Shown piece by piece: positions 16,082 to 25,709 of a stretch of 64,000 nt of DNA. Under the pieces are notes generated by a model, which worked only from the letters and a program-made list of their open reading frames with translations, did no database searches and had not been told where the DNA came from. The DNA comes from Caballeronia humi (GTDB taxonomy: Bacteria; Pseudomonadota; Gammaproteobacteria; Burkholderiales; Burkholderiaceae), in assembly GCF_001544475.1 (NCBI RefSeq), contig NZ_FCNW02000003.1, positions 186,001 through 250,000 on the forward strand, read 5' to 3'. Numbering within the stretch: the stretch's first letter is position 1; the number at the start of each line of letters is the position of its first letter. Made by a program: the position numbers and the translations under genes.

Positions 16082-16906
16082 ATGTGGAACAAATTGCGCC
16101 CGAATCGCGCAAATCTGGTGCTTTGGCAATGGCTGCTGCTCGTCATGTGCTTCCTGCTCTGGTATGTGCTGACGAGCCCGACGCTGCTCCCCGCTTTCTA
16201 TTTCGACGACAACAGCAAGGCCGCGTTCTTCTTCGGCGAGCCGCAGAAGGTCCTTCTGCGCATCTGGGAATGGTTCACGACCGGCGAAATCTACGTCCAC
16301 CTCTGGGTGACGCTGATCGAAACCGTGCTCGCGTTCACGATTGGCACGGTGCTGGGACTCGGCGTCGGCTTGTGGCTCGCGCTCGCGCCGCTGATGAGCG
16401 CGCTGCTCGATCCGTACATCAAGGCCGCCAACTCGATGCCGCGCGTGATCCTGGCGCCGATTTTCGCGGTGTGGTTCGGCCTGGGCATCTGGTCGAAGGT
16501 GGCGCTCGGCGTGACGCTCGTGTTTTTCATCGTGTTCTTCAACGTCTATCAGGGCGTGAAGGAAGTGAGCCCGGTCGTGCTCGCGAACGCGCGCATGCTC
16601 GGCGCAAATCGCAAACAATTGTTGCGGCACGTCTATTTGCCGAGCGCGACGAGCTGGGTGTTTTCGAGCCTGCATACGTCGGTGGGACTGGCGTTCGTCG
16701 GCTCGGTGGTGGGCGAGTATCTTGGATCGGCGCGCGGTGTGGGCTATTTGATCCTGCAGGCTGAAGGCACGTTCGACATCAATACCGTGTTCGCCGGCAT
16801 TCTCGTGCTGACGGCGTTCGCGCTGGTGCTGGACGGTATCGTCGCACTGGTCGAGCGGCGGCTGATGAAGTGGCAGCCTGAAACGGGGGAGACGGAGAAG
16901 CTGTAA
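16082..16906 (+). CDS. ABC transporter permease, NitT/TauT type
   Basis: The 274-residue inner-membrane protein has about six helices and the permease coupling motif near EVSPVVLANARMLGANRKQ, as in SsuC/TauC. The frame is open upstream to 15803 inside the ATPase gene, but the ATG at 16082 (MWNKLRPNR) gives the normal length and a normal N-terminus. It completes the importer. A strong bidirectional terminator follows. Confidence 0.92.
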   Translation: MWNKLRPNRANLVLWQWLLLVMCFLLWYVLTSPTLLPAFYFDDNSKAAFFFGEPQKVLLRIWEWFTTGEIYVHLWVTLIETVLAFTIGTVLGLGVGLWLALAPLMSALLDPYIKAANSMPRVILAPIFAVWFGLGIWSKVALGVTLVFFIVFFNVYQGVKEVSPVVLANARMLGANRKQLLRHVYLPSATSWVFSSLHTSVGLAFVGSVVGEYLGSARGVGYLILQAEGTFDINTVFAGILVLTAFALVLDGIVALVERRLMKWQPETGETEKL

Positions 16907-16920
16907 TTCCCCGCGATGCA

Positions 16921-16964
16921 CAAAAAAAAATGGCGCACCTTCGTTCAGGCGCGCCATTTTTTTC
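16921..16964. terminator. Bidirectional terminator between ABC operon and oxidoreductase
   Basis: The stem ATGGCGC (16930-16936) pairs with GCGCCAT (16951-16957). A run of nine A lies before it and T-rich sequence after it, so it serves the permease (plus) and the convergent oxidoreductase (minus). Confidence 0.88.
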
Positions 16965-16970
16965 AGCGGA

Positions 16971-17945
16971 TCACGGCTCGATGACCACTTTTCCCGTCAC
17001 GCGGCGCTGCGCCATGTCGTCGAGCGCCTGGGGCGTTTCGTCGAGCGTATAGCGCTTCGATACGTGCGGCTTGAGCTTGCCCTCCCTGATCCAGCCGACC
17101 ATGCGCTCGAAGCCCGCCGCGCCGAGTTCGGCTTCGCGCTTCATGTGATCGCCCCAGAACACGCCGACGATGCTCGCGCCTTTCAGTAGCGGCAGGTTGA
17201 ACGGCAGCTTCGGGATCTCACCGTTCGCGAACCCGACGACGAGATAGCGTCCGCGCCACGCGATGCTGCGAAACGCCGGTTCGGCATATTCGCCGCCGAC
17301 CGGATCGAAGATCACGTCGGGGCCGCGCCCGTCGGTCAGCGCCTTGATGCGCTCGCGCAGATCCTCGCGCGAGTAGTCGATCGTCGCGTCCGCGCCGTTT
17401 GCGGTACAGACCGCGAGCTTCTGCGCGCTCGATGCCGCCGCGATCACCCGCGCGCCGAGCGCCTTGCCGATCTGCACCGCCGCGAGCCCGACGCCGCCCG
17501 CCGCGCCGAGCACGAGCAGCGTCTCGCCGGCCACGAGCGCCGCACGATCTGCGAGCGCGTGATACGACGTGCCGTACGCGAGCGTGAAGGCGGCGGCGCT
17601 CGCGAGATCGACGTCGTCGGGGAGCGCGATGCACGCGTCCTCGCGCGCGAGCGCCTGCTCGGCGAACGCGCCGTGCGCGGTGTAGGCCGCGACGCGCATT
17701 CCTGGCTTGAAGCGCGTCACGCCCGCACCGGTTTCGCGAACGATTCCGGCCAACTCCGCGCCGGGCGTGAACGGTAGAGGCGGTTTGAACTGATATTTGT
17801 TCTGGATGATGAGGACGTCGGGGAAGTTGACGCTCGCCGCTTTCACGTCGATGACGACTTCGCCCGACGCGGGATGCAGGTCGGGCAAGGTCTCGATGGA
17901 AAGCGTCTCCGGGGGTCCGTGGCGGGTGCATCGAACGGCGCGCAT
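16971..17945 (-). CDS. Zinc-independent NADPH:quinone oxidoreductase (MDR family)
   Basis: The 324-residue protein is a medium-chain dehydrogenase/reductase. It has the GroES-like N-terminal part (VIDVKAASVNFPDVLI) and a Rossmann domain with VLGAAGGVGLAAVQIGKALG. It lacks the zinc-ligand pattern of alcohol dehydrogenases and fits the QOR subgroup. It probably reduces quinones or enoyl substrates with NADPH in the cytosol. The ATG at 17945 has GGGAGA upstream; the longer frame from 18020 lacks family-like sequence. Confidence 0.88.
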   Translation of the reverse strand: MRAVRCTRHGPPETLSIETLPDLHPASGEVVIDVKAASVNFPDVLIIQNKYQFKPPLPFTPGAELAGIVRETGAGVTRFKPGMRVAAYTAHGAFAEQALAREDACIALPDDVDLASAAAFTLAYGTSYHALADRAALVAGETLLVLGAAGGVGLAAVQIGKALGARVIAAASSAQKLAVCTANGADATIDYSREDLRERIKALTDGRGPDVIFDPVGGEYAEPAFRSIAWRGRYLVVGFANGEIPKLPFNLPLLKGASIVGVFWGDHMKREAELGAAGFERMVGWIREGKLKPHVSKRYTLDETPQALDDMAQRRVTGKVVIEP

Positions 17946-18031
17946 GTCGTCTCCCAAATGAATAGCGCAAGTGTAGAGCAGAGGGCTTGCAAGGCGCTTG
18001 CCCAGTCGTTCGCGTGCCATCTTTCCTCGGT

Positions 18032-18037
18032 TACAAT
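18032..18037 (+). promoter_or_regulatory. -10 box 6 nt before the surE start codon
   Basis: TACAAT is followed by CGTCGG and then the ATG at 18044. The spacing is the same as at dnaX. No Shine-Dalgarno sequence lies between. No clear -35 box is present. Confidence 0.5.
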
Positions 18038-18043
18038 CGTCGG

Positions 18044-18802
18044 ATGCGAATCCTACTCAGCAACGACGACGGTTATCTGGCGCGCGGCCTCAACGTCCTG
18101 TACGAGGCCATGGTGCCGCTCGGCGACGTCACGGTGATGGCGCCCGAGCAGAACTGCAGCGGCGCCTCGAACTCGCTCACGCTCTCGCGCCCGCTCACGA
18201 TCCATCAGGCGGCGAACGGCTTCAACTACGTGAACGGCACGCCCACCGATTCCGTCCACATCGCGCTCACCGGCATGCTCGAAGAGCAGCCGGACCTCGT
18301 CGTCTCGGGCATCAACAACGGCCAGAACGTCGGCGAGGATACGCTGTATTCCGGCACCGTCGCGGCCGCCACCGAAGGCTTCATGTTCGGCATCCCGGCG
18401 ATCGCGTTTTCGCTCGTCGGCCGCGACTGGCTGCATCTTGATTCAGCGGCCCGCGTCGCGGCTGAAATCGTCGCGCATTTTCTCGAGCACCCGATGCCCG
18501 GGCATCCGCTCTTGAACGTCAACATCCCGAGCCTGCCCTACGAGCAACTGGGCGACTGGCAGGTGACGCGGCTCGGCAAGCGTCATCCGTCGCAGCCGGT
18601 GATCCGGCAGACCGATCCGCGCGGCAATCCGATCTACTGGATCGGCCCGTCGGGCGATGCGCTCGATGCCAGCGAAGGTACCGATTTCCACGCAGTCGCG
18701 AACGGCCATGTGTCGATCACGCCGCTGCAACTCGATCTGACTCACACGAGGCGGCTCACCGAAACACGCGAGTGGGCGCTGGCCGGGAGCCATCGCTCAT
18801 GA
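18044..18802 (+). CDS. surE: 5'/3'-nucleotidase SurE
   Basis: The 252-residue protein starts [16 protein letters not shown], with the metal-binding Asp-Asp pair, and has [19 protein letters not shown], both hallmarks of SurE. It removes phosphate from nucleoside monophosphates. It is the first gene of the surE-pcm-nlpD-rpoS group, linked with stationary-phase survival. The frame is open to 17987 upstream, but the ATG at 18044 matches the universal family start. Its stop overlaps the pcm start (ATGA). Confidence 0.97.
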   Translation: MRILLSNDDGYLARGLNVLYEAMVPLGDVTVMAPEQNCSGASNSLTLSRPLTIHQAANGFNYVNGTPTDSVHIALTGMLEEQPDLVVSGINNGQNVGEDTLYSGTVAAATEGFMFGIPAIAFSLVGRDWLHLDSAARVAAEIVAHFLEHPMPGHPLLNVNIPSLPYEQLGDWQVTRLGKRHPSQPVIRQTDPRGNPIYWIGPSGDALDASEGTDFHAVANGHVSITPLQLDLTHTRRLTETREWALAGSHRS

Positions 18803-19803
18803 CGGACGAGCGCGCGAAGCGCTTTCCGCTGGCGCTCGCCGATCTCGTGCGCGAGCCGCGCAAGCCGGTTGCCCGCGCGGATCAGGCGCGCGCGAAGCCG
18901 GCGGGCGCCGCGTTGCACTCGGTGCCGGGCGTCGGATCGACAGTCTCGCGCAGTACGCCGCTCAAAGCCGCCGACGCGAACGCCGCCGTGGTCAAACCGG
19001 CCAAGCCGGTCGTGACGCGTTCGGCGAGTCTGGTCCCGAGTCCCGTGACGAAGCCGCTGCCCGGCGCATTGCGCGCGGCGCCGCGTCAAAACGAGCATCG
19101 TGAATCAAACGTTAGCGTCAAGCGTGGCGCTCCAAATGTCGCGCTGAACACGACGCATGCGCTGACCTCGGAACGGGTTCGCGAACGCATGGTCGAACGG
19201 CTGCGCGCGAACGGCATCACCGACGCGCGCGTGTTGAACGCGATGTCTGTCGTGCCGCGCCATATGTTCGTCGATCCCGGACTCGCCGCGCAGGCTTATG
19301 AAGACGCGGCGCTGCCGATCGGCCATCATCAGACCATCTCGAAACCGTCGGTGGTCGCGCGCATGATCGAACTCGTCGCGGCGGGCCGGACACTCACGAA
19401 AGTGCTGGAGATCGGCACCGGCTGCGGCTATCAGGCGGCGGTTCTCTCGCTGGTCGCCGCCGACGTGTATTCGATCGAGCGGGTGCGTCCACTATCTGAG
19501 CGCGCGAAGCTCAACCTGCGGCCACTGCGCGTGCCGAACATTCGCCTGCATTACGGCGACGGCCGGCTCGGCCTGCCGGCGGCGGCGCCGTTCGATGCGA
19601 TCGTCATCGCGTGCGCGGGGCTCGACGTGCCGCAGGCGCTGCTCGAGCAACTGGCGATCGGCGGCAGGCTCGTCGCGCCGGTCGGCTCGCAGAGCGCGCA
19701 GTCGCAAGTGCTGACGCTCGTCGAGCGCGTGTCGGCCACGCAATGGCGCGAGTCGCAGCTCGATCGTGTTTTCTTTGTACCCTTAAAATCCGGAGTGATT
19801 TGA
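18799..19803 (+). CDS. pcm: Protein-L-isoaspartate O-methyltransferase with long N-terminal extension
   Basis: Residues about 120-334 are the PCMT domain, with the SAM-binding motif [14 protein letters not shown] near 202-215 and the family motifs [12 protein letters not shown] and [14 protein letters not shown]. It repairs isoaspartyl residues in aged proteins. The first 115 residues are a basic, Pro/Ala-rich, probably disordered stretch not found in the 208-residue E. coli enzyme. The ATG overlaps the surE stop by 4 nt, so translation is coupled. A start inside the extension cannot be excluded. Confidence 0.92.
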   Translation: MTDERAKRFPLALADLVREPRKPVARADQARAKPAGAALHSVPGVGSTVSRSTPLKAADANAAVVKPAKPVVTRSASLVPSPVTKPLPGALRAAPRQNEHRESNVSVKRGAPNVALNTTHALTSERVRERMVERLRANGITDARVLNAMSVVPRHMFVDPGLAAQAYEDAALPIGHHQTISKPSVVARMIELVAAGRTLTKVLEIGTGCGYQAAVLSLVAADVYSIERVRPLSERAKLNLRPLRVPNIRLHYGDGRLGLPAAAPFDAIVIACAGLDVPQALLEQLAIGGRLVAPVGSQSAQSQVLTLVERVSATQWRESQLDRVFFVPLKSGVI

Positions 19804-19808
19804 CACCG

Positions 19809-20765
19809 ATGAGTATGTTGCGTGCTTGGCGAGTAAGGAGCGCGAGCGCCCGCCCGACGGCGGTCCAGCGCGGTTTGTGTATCCTCGCGCTGTCCGCCCT
19901 GGCGGCCTGTGCGACGCGGATGGATCAGGCGCCGGTCGTCGACCGCACGGGCGGGGCGATCAGCACGGACGCCGCCGCGCAGGCCGCGGCGCAGAACGGC
20001 CCGCCGCCGCCCGGTTATATCCGCGTGAAACCGGGCGACACCCTATATCGGATCGCACTGGAAAACGGTCAGAATTATCGGGATATCGCGTCATGGAACA
20101 ACCTGACGAACCCGAACCAGATCGAAGTCGGTCAACTCGTGCGCGTGGCGCCTCCGGGCGCGAATCTCGCCGCGACGACGCCGGGCGTTGCCACCGCGCC
20201 GATCGTGGGCGGCGGGGTGCAGGCACAGCCGCTCGGCACGCCGCCTGGCGGTGCCCAGCAGCCAGGCGTGACGACCGGCACGACGGCGCAGCCGCCGGTG
20301 TACGGTTCGTCGTCGGGGATGGGCGTGGCGCCGGGCGCGGCCGCTGGCGCAGGAATCGGAGCAGGCGTTGACAGCGGCACTGCCACCGCACCCGCTGCGC
20401 AGCCGGCGTTCATCTGGCCGGTGCGCGGCCCGATTCTCGGCACGTTCGACGATGCCAAGAACAAGGGCTTGAACATCGGCGGCGTGGCGGGAGATGCGAT
20501 CAATGCGTCGGCGGATGGCCGGGTCGTGTACTCGGGCAACGGTCTGCGCGGATACGGCAACCTCATAATCATCAAGCACGATGCGACTTTTCTCACGGCA
20601 TATGCACATAACCGCGCTTTGATGGTAAAAGAGGGTGACGCAGTAACAAAAGGTCAAAAAATCGCCGAGATGGGGAATAGCGATTCCGACCGCGTGATGC
20701 TGCATTTTGAAGTTCGCCGTCAGGGCAAACCTGTCGACCCGCTGAAGTACTTGCCGCCGCAATAA
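19809..20765 (+). CDS. nlpD: NlpD-like lipoprotein, LysM plus degenerate M23 domain
   Basis: The 318-residue protein has a lipoprotein signal with lipobox LAAC (Cys34), a LysM peptidoglycan-binding domain at about 70-114 ([14 protein letters not shown]), a Gly/Ala/Pro-rich linker and a C-terminal LytM/M23 domain at about 200-318. In the M23 part the first zinc-ligand motif is lost (KNKGLNI where active enzymes have HxGxD), so it should act as an activator of an amidase such as AmiC in cell separation, not as a peptidase. The rpoS promoter is often inside nlpD; the last 200 bp here are less GC-rich than the rest. Confidence 0.92.
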   Translation: MSMLRAWRVRSASARPTAVQRGLCILALSALAACATRMDQAPVVDRTGGAISTDAAAQAAAQNGPPPPGYIRVKPGDTLYRIALENGQNYRDIASWNNLTNPNQIEVGQLVRVAPPGANLAATTPGVATAPIVGGGVQAQPLGTPPGGAQQPGVTTGTTAQPPVYGSSSGMGVAPGAAAGAGIGAGVDSGTATAPAAQPAFIWPVRGPILGTFDDAKNKGLNIGGVAGDAINASADGRVVYSGNGLRGYGNLIIIKHDATFLTAYAHNRALMVKEGDAVTKGQKIAEMGNSDSDRVMLHFEVRRQGKPVDPLKYLPPQ

Positions 20766-20779
20766 AAAGCGAAACCATC

Positions 20780-21874
20780 ATGCCTAAAACGAAGCGCCGC
20801 CTACCGCAAGCCGAGACTGAGACGATCAGCCGACCCATGCAAGTGTCGGTGGAAGACGGTGCTTCGACCCACGACGAAGACGACGCCGATGCGGTGGACG
20901 TCGAAATCGACCCATCCGACGAGGAAGGCGAGATACGATCGAAGGATTCGGGTGATGTCGCAAACGATAACGTTCCCGATGCCGACGATTTCCGTTCGAT
21001 TCTGCAAGCCGAGCTCACCGCCGACACTATCCAGCATTATCTGAATCGAATCAGCGTCAAGCCGCTTTTGACTGTCGAGGAAGAGCAGCGCTATTCGCGG
21101 CTTGCAAAAGCGGGCGAATTCGAAGCGCGGCAGGTGATGATCGAGCGTAATTTGCGGCTCGTCGTGAGTATCGCGAAGGGTTATCTGAATCGCGGGGTTC
21201 CGCTTCTCGATTTAATCGAGGAGGGCAATCTCGGCCTGATGCACGCCATCGAAAAATTCGATCCGACGCGCGGTTTCCGTTTTTCGACTTATGCCACCTG
21301 GTGGATTCGCCAGAGCATCGAGCGCGCGATCATGAATCAGGCGCGCACGGTGCGCCTGCCGGTGCACGTGATCCGCGAGCTGAATCAGGTTTTGCGCGCG
21401 AAGCGCCACCTGGAAAAAAATTCCGCCAACTCGAACACGGCGATCGCGCCCGACCGACGCGACGCGAGCATCGACGATATCGCCTACCTCACCGGCAAGA
21501 CGCCCGAGGAAGTCACCGATATCCTCGCGCTCAATGAACATACCGCCTCGCTCGATGCGCCGCTCGACCTCGATCCGGGTTCGAGCCTGCTCGATCTGCT
21601 CTCCGACGACCAGAGCCAGTCGCCCGACGCCGAAGTACAGCATCGCGAACTCGAGACGTTGACGCGCCTGTGGCTCTCGCGCCTGTCGGACAAGCACCGG
21701 CACGTGATCGAACGGCGCTTCGGGCTGAACCACATCGAGCCCGCGACGCTCGAGGAACTCGCCGATGAAATGGGCCTCACGCGCGAGCGGGTGCGCCAGA
21801 TCCAGCAAGAGGCGCTCGTGCGGCTCAAGCGCTTTTTCGCTTCCAACGGCGTTCGCAAGGACGCCGTGCTCTAG
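20780..21874 (+). CDS. rpoS: RNA polymerase sigma factor RpoS
   Basis: The 364-residue protein has an acidic N-terminal stretch, then region 1.2, region 2 ([20 protein letters not shown], the -10 recognition part [16 protein letters not shown]), region 3 and region 4.2 ([20 protein letters not shown]). It is the stationary-phase and general stress sigma factor. Its place 14 nt after nlpD is canonical. The N-terminal 70 residues are longer and more acidic than in E. coli (330 residues), as in other Burkholderia. Confidence 0.97.
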   Translation: MPKTKRRLPQAETETISRPMQVSVEDGASTHDEDDADAVDVEIDPSDEEGEIRSKDSGDVANDNVPDADDFRSILQAELTADTIQHYLNRISVKPLLTVEEEQRYSRLAKAGEFEARQVMIERNLRLVVSIAKGYLNRGVPLLDLIEEGNLGLMHAIEKFDPTRGFRFSTYATWWIRQSIERAIMNQARTVRLPVHVIRELNQVLRAKRHLEKNSANSNTAIAPDRRDASIDDIAYLTGKTPEEVTDILALNEHTASLDAPLDLDPGSSLLDLLSDDQSQSPDAEVQHRELETLTRLWLSRLSDKHRHVIERRFGLNHIEPATLEELADEMGLTRERVRQIQQEALVRLKRFFASNGVRKDAVL

Positions 21875-21879
21875 GATTC

Positions 21880-22656
21880 ATGACTCCCATCCTCGTTTTC
21901 GACATCGAGACGATTCCCGATGTCGACGGTATTCGCCGTCTCGAAGATCTGCCGTCCGACCTGTCCGACGCAGAAGTCGCCGAATTCGCGTTCGCGGCAC
22001 GCCGCGAGCGCGTCGGCAACGATTTCCTGCCGCACCATCTGCAACGCATCGCTGCGATTTCGTGCGTGTTTCGCGACAACAACGGCTTTCGCGTGCGCTC
22101 TCTCGGCACGCCGCAAGATTCCGAGGCGGCGCTGATCCAGTCGTTTTTTCGCGTGATCGAAAAGTACACGCCGCAACTGGTCTCGTGGAACGGCGGCGGG
22201 TTCGACCTGCCCGTGCTCAACTATCGTGCGCTGGTGCATGGCGTCGCGGCGTCGCGCTACTGGGATTCCGGCCAGGACGACCGCGAATTCAAGTTCAACA
22301 ACTACCTGAGCCGATACCACACCCGCCACACCGATCTGATGGACGTCCTCGCGATGTATCAGGCGCGCGCGAACGCGCCGCTCGACGCCCTCGCCAAACT
22401 GTGCGGCTTCCCCGGCAAGCTCGGCATGGACGGCGGCAAGGTGTGGGAGGCGTACTGCGACGGCCGCATCGACGAGATCCGCGCCTATTGCGAGACGGAC
22501 GTCGTCAACACGTACCTGATGTACTGCCGCTTCCAGCTGATGCGCGGCGGCTTCTCGGCGGACGAATACGCCGACGAAATCAACTTCGTGAAGAACGCGC
22601 TCGCGCTCGAACCATCGCCGCACTGGGCGCAATATCTGGCCGCGTTCGGGAAGTAA
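21880..22656 (+). CDS. PolB-like 3'-5' exonuclease family protein
   Basis: The 258-residue protein has the DEDDy exonuclease motifs: FDIET (Asp8, Glu10) as Exo[13 protein letters not shown] as ExoII and [10 protein letters not shown] as ExoIII. It resembles the stand-alone 3'-5' exonuclease domains related to the proofreading domain of family B polymerases. The substrate (DNA or RNA) is unknown. It starts 5 nt after rpoS, so it may be co-transcribed with it. Confidence 0.88.
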   Translation: MTPILVFDIETIPDVDGIRRLEDLPSDLSDAEVAEFAFAARRERVGNDFLPHHLQRIAAISCVFRDNNGFRVRSLGTPQDSEAALIQSFFRVIEKYTPQLVSWNGGGFDLPVLNYRALVHGVAASRYWDSGQDDREFKFNNYLSRYHTRHTDLMDVLAMYQARANAPLDALAKLCGFPGKLGMDGGKVWEAYCDGRIDEIRAYCETDVVNTYLMYCRFQLMRGGFSADEYADEINFVKNALALEPSPHWAQYLAAFGK

Positions 22657-22672
22657 GGCTGCGACGTTCGAC

Positions 22673-22678
22673 TACAAT
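22673..22678 (+). promoter_or_regulatory. Candidate -10 box of rlmD
   Basis: TACAAT lies 35 nt before the GTG start of rlmD, leaving a leader of about 28 nt that includes an AGGA ribosome binding site. Confidence 0.45.
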
Positions 22679-22712
22679 CTCGCATTTGCCACGTCAGTCA
22701 GGAAGTCCGCAG

Positions 22713-24128
22713 GTGTCTGAATCCGCTCGAAAATCCTCGCATCGCCGCCGCGCCGCGCCGGCCAAGTCAGTCGTCGTCGATCCGTCGTTCGTCGCGCCCG
22801 AAATCGAGATCGAATCGCTCGATATGGACGCACGCGGCGTCGGCCGAACGGTCAATGAAGACGGCGAGCCGGGCAAGGTCATTTTTGTCGAAGGCGCGCT
22901 GCCCGGCGAGCGCGTGACGTACTCCAGCTATCGCAAGAAGCCGAGCTTCGAGCAGGCGCAGGTCGTCAAGGTGCTGCGCGAAAGCGTGATCCGCACGAAG
23001 CCAAAATGTAAATTTTTCGGCACATGCGGCGGCTGCTCGATGCAGCATCTCGACGTGCGCGCGCAAATCGCCGTCAAGCAGCGCGTGCTCGAAGACAATC
23101 TGCAACATTTGAGCAAACTGCGCGCCGAAACGATGTTCCGGCCGATACACGGGCCGTCGTGGGGTTACCGGTATCGCGCGCGGCTGACGGTGCGGTATGT
23201 GGAGAAGAAGGGCGGCGTGCTGGTCGGTTTCCACGAGAGGAAAAGCAGCTTCGTCGCCGACATGACGAGTTGCGAAGTCCTGCCGCCGCACGTTTCCGCG
23301 ATGCTCGTGCCGCTGCGGCACTTGGTGACGGGGCTGTCGATCCGTGATCGCATGCCGCAGATCGAGCTCGCGGTCGGATCGGACGTGACGGCGCTCGTGC
23401 TGCGACTCCTCGAACCGCTGACTGAAACCGACGAGGCGCTCCTGCGCGACTTCGCTGACGAACACGGCGTCCAGTTCTGGCTCCAGCCGAAGGGTCCGGA
23501 CACGGTTTATCCGTTCTATCCGCTCGACCAGCAGCTCGCCTACACGCTGCCGGAATTCGCGATCCGCATGCCGTTCAAGCCGACGGATTTCACGCAGGTG
23601 AACCACCAGATCAACCGCGTGCTGGTGAGTCGCGCGCTGAGCCTGCTGGCAGTATCGAAGACGGATCGTGTGCTCGATCTTTTTTGCGGCATCGGCAATT
23701 TCACCTTGCCGCTCGCGCGGGTGTCGCGCGAAGTGGTCGGAATCGAGGGCAGCGAAGTGCTCACGACGCGCGCGCTGGAAAACGCGAAGGCGAATGGCGT
23801 CGATGCGCATACGTCATTCGCGTGCCGCAACCTGTTTGAAGTCACCGCCGACGACCTGCGCGCGCTCGGCGCCTTCGACAAGTTCCTGATCGATCCGCCG
23901 CGCGAAGGCGCGCTGGCGGTGGCGAAGGCGCTCGCGGACATCGCACAGAGTGGTGACGGCCCGCTGCCGAAGCGGATCGTTTACGTGTCGTGCAGCCCGT
24001 CGACCCTTGCCCGCGACGCCGGTTTGCTCGTCCACGAAGCAGGCTACCGGATGAAGGGCGCGGGCGTCGTGAACATGTTTCCGCACACGTCGCACGTCGA
24101 ATCGATCGCGCTTTTCGAGCGTGATTGA
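22713..24128 (+). CDS. rlmD: 23S rRNA (uracil(1939)-C5)-methyltransferase
   Basis: The 471-residue protein has a basic tail, a TRAM RNA-binding domain at about 28-90, iron-sulfur cysteines (Cys99, Cys105, Cys108 in [11 protein letters not shown]), a SAM-binding site ([16 protein letters not shown]) and the catalytic motif [12 protein letters not shown]. This order defines RlmD/RumA, which makes m5U1939 in 23S rRNA. The start is a GTG at 22713 with AGGA upstream; no ATG gives a sensible N-terminus. Confidence 0.95.
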   Translation: MSESARKSSHRRRAAPAKSVVVDPSFVAPEIEIESLDMDARGVGRTVNEDGEPGKVIFVEGALPGERVTYSSYRKKPSFEQAQVVKVLRESVIRTKPKCKFFGTCGGCSMQHLDVRAQIAVKQRVLEDNLQHLSKLRAETMFRPIHGPSWGYRYRARLTVRYVEKKGGVLVGFHERKSSFVADMTSCEVLPPHVSAMLVPLRHLVTGLSIRDRMPQIELAVGSDVTALVLRLLEPLTETDEALLRDFADEHGVQFWLQPKGPDTVYPFYPLDQQLAYTLPEFAIRMPFKPTDFTQVNHQINRVLVSRALSLLAVSKTDRVLDLFCGIGNFTLPLARVSREVVGIEGSEVLTTRALENAKANGVDAHTSFACRNLFEVTADDLRALGAFDKFLIDPPREGALAVAKALADIAQSGDGPLPKRIVYVSCSPSTLARDAGLLVHEAGYRMKGAGVVNMFPHTSHVESIALFERD

Positions 24129-24149
24129 AGCCACAACGCTTTCCGTAGA

Positions 24150-24184
24150 CGAAAAAAAACCGGCCCGCGAGGGCCGGTTTCGTA
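24150..24184. terminator. Terminator between convergent rlmD and BI-1 genes
   Basis: A 9-bp GC-rich stem, ACCGGCCC-type arm at 24158-24166 with GGGCCGGTT at 24171-24179, has a GCGA loop. Eight A at 24152-24159 give the U-tract on the minus strand. It mainly serves the minus-strand gene. Confidence 0.85.
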
Positions 24185-24200
24185 TTTCAGGCGACCGCGA

Positions 24201-24899
24201 TCAGTTGCGATTGCCGCCGAAGATGCCGAGCAGCGCCAGCAGGTTCGTAAAGACGTTATACAGATCGAGATAAATCGCGAGCGTGGCGCTGATGTAGTTC
24301 GTCTCGCCGCCGTTCACCACGCGCTGCACGTCGAACAGCATGTAAGCCGAGAAAATGACGATCGCGAGCACGGAGATCGTGAGCATCAGGGCCGGCAATT
24401 GCAGGAAGATGTTCGCGAAAGCGGCGAGCAGGATCACCATCACGCCCATGAACAACCACTTGCCGAGGCCCGAGAAGTCGCGCTTGCTGACCGTGGCGAT
24501 GGTCGCCATCGCGGCGAAGATCACGCCGGTGCCACCGAACGCCATCATGATGAGCTGCGGCCCGTTCGAAAACCCGAGGATGAAGCTCAAAAGGCGCGAG
24601 AGCATCAGGCCCATGAAGAACGTGAAGCCGAGCAGCACGACGACGCCGATGCCGCTGTCCTTCGTTTTCTCGATGGCGAACATGAAGCCGAACGCGATAG
24701 CCAGGAACGCGATGAAACTCATCGTCGGGCTGGTGGCGGCGAAAAGCGAAAAGCCCGTCGCGACGCCGATCCAGGCGCCGAGGACCGTCGGCACCATCGA
24801 TAGCGCGAGCAGCCAGTAGGTATTGCGCAGCACGCGATTGCGCGTCTCGACCGACGTGACGCTGCCATTGCGGCCAAAACTGTAGGGTGATTCGTTCAT
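24201..24899 (-). CDS. Bax inhibitor-1 (YccA/TMBIM) family membrane protein
   Basis: The 232-residue protein has seven likely membrane helices and the family pattern, including FLAIAFGFMFAIEKTKDS and the C-terminal YLDLYNVFTNLLALLG. Bacterial YccA interacts with the FtsH protease and its HflKC partners, whose genes are also in this window at 36375-38689. Some relatives are calcium leak channels. The ATG at 24899 has AAGGAG upstream. It faces a terminator shared with rlmD. Confidence 0.9.
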   Translation of the reverse strand: MNESPYSFGRNGSVTSVETRNRVLRNTYWLLALSMVPTVLGAWIGVATGFSLFAATSPTMSFIAFLAIAFGFMFAIEKTKDSGIGVVVLLGFTFFMGLMLSRLLSFILGFSNGPQLIMMAFGGTGVIFAAMATIATVSKRDFSGLGKWLFMGVMVILLAAFANIFLQLPALMLTISVLAIVIFSAYMLFDVQRVVNGGETNYISATLAIYLDLYNVFTNLLALLGIFGGNRN

Positions 24900-25184
24900 G
24901 GTTTCTCCTTGCCTTTGCCTTGAGTCTGAAAACAAGACATCCGTAACAACGGTGAGTATGACGTGCCGGCGCTTCTGTTTTCTCTACGCGCCAGTCGCGT
25001 GCGGCACGTATATGCGTCTATCTTGCACTGAATTCAATAGTGCCGCATCACAGCCGACACCATCTGCGACGACTGGTTCGACCCTTACGAATCCGTAAGG
25101 TTTCAATCGCAATCATACCTGTCTTCGTGCTACAATTGTCGATTCATTTAAATTCGTAACCCGTTCATTTTTTGGGAGTTTTTC
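24900..25184. other. Divergent promoter region, BI-1 gene and ndk
   Basis: This 285-bp AT-richer region has a perfect inverted repeat CCTTACG-AATC-CGTAAGG at 25083-25100 and a TACAAT -10 box at 25131-25136 for ndk, about 49 nt before the ndk ATG. The ndk ribosome binding site is GGGAG. The repeat lies 30 bp upstream of the -10 box and may be an operator. Confidence 0.55.
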
Positions 25185-25610
25185 ATGGCGATCGAGCGCA
25201 CCCTGTCGATTATCAAGCCGGACGCAGTGGCAAAGAACGTTATCGGCCAAATCTACAGCCGTTTCGAAAACGCTGGCCTCAAGGTTGTTGCGGCTCGCAT
25301 GGTTCACCTGTCGCGCGCTGACGCGGAAAAGTTCTACGCCGTGCACGCTGCACGCCCGTTCTTCAAGGACCTGGTCGAATTCATGATCTCCGGCCCGGTG
25401 ATGATTCAGGCGCTGGAAGGCGAGAACGCAATTGCGCAGAACCGTGACCTGATGGGCGCGACGGACCCGAAGAAGGCCGACAAGGGAACGATCCGCGCGG
25501 ATTTCGCCGACAGCATCGACGCGAACGCCGTACACGGCTCGGACGCTCCGGAAACGGCGCGCCAGGAAATCGCGTTCTTCTTCCCGGAAGTGAACGTTTA
25601 CTCGCGCTAA
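25185..25610 (+). CDS. ndk: Nucleoside diphosphate kinase
   Basis: The 141-residue protein starts [21 protein letters not shown] and has the phosphohistidine site segment [16 protein letters not shown]. It equalises nucleoside triphosphate pools by transferring phosphate from ATP. Full length, standard. It begins the ndk-rlmN-rodZ-ispG-hisS run. Confidence 0.98.
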   Translation: MAIERTLSIIKPDAVAKNVIGQIYSRFENAGLKVVAARMVHLSRADAEKFYAVHAARPFFKDLVEFMISGPVMIQALEGENAIAQNRDLMGATDPKKADKGTIRADFADSIDANAVHGSDAPETARQEIAFFFPEVNVYSR

Positions 25611-25709
25611 TTGCGTTTGGCCTCCGCATCGCGCGGGGGCACACTGGATGCAAGCAGGAACTGGCGCGAACGGCCCGGGCGACCTGCCCGGAATTCGCAC
25701 AAGACAGAA

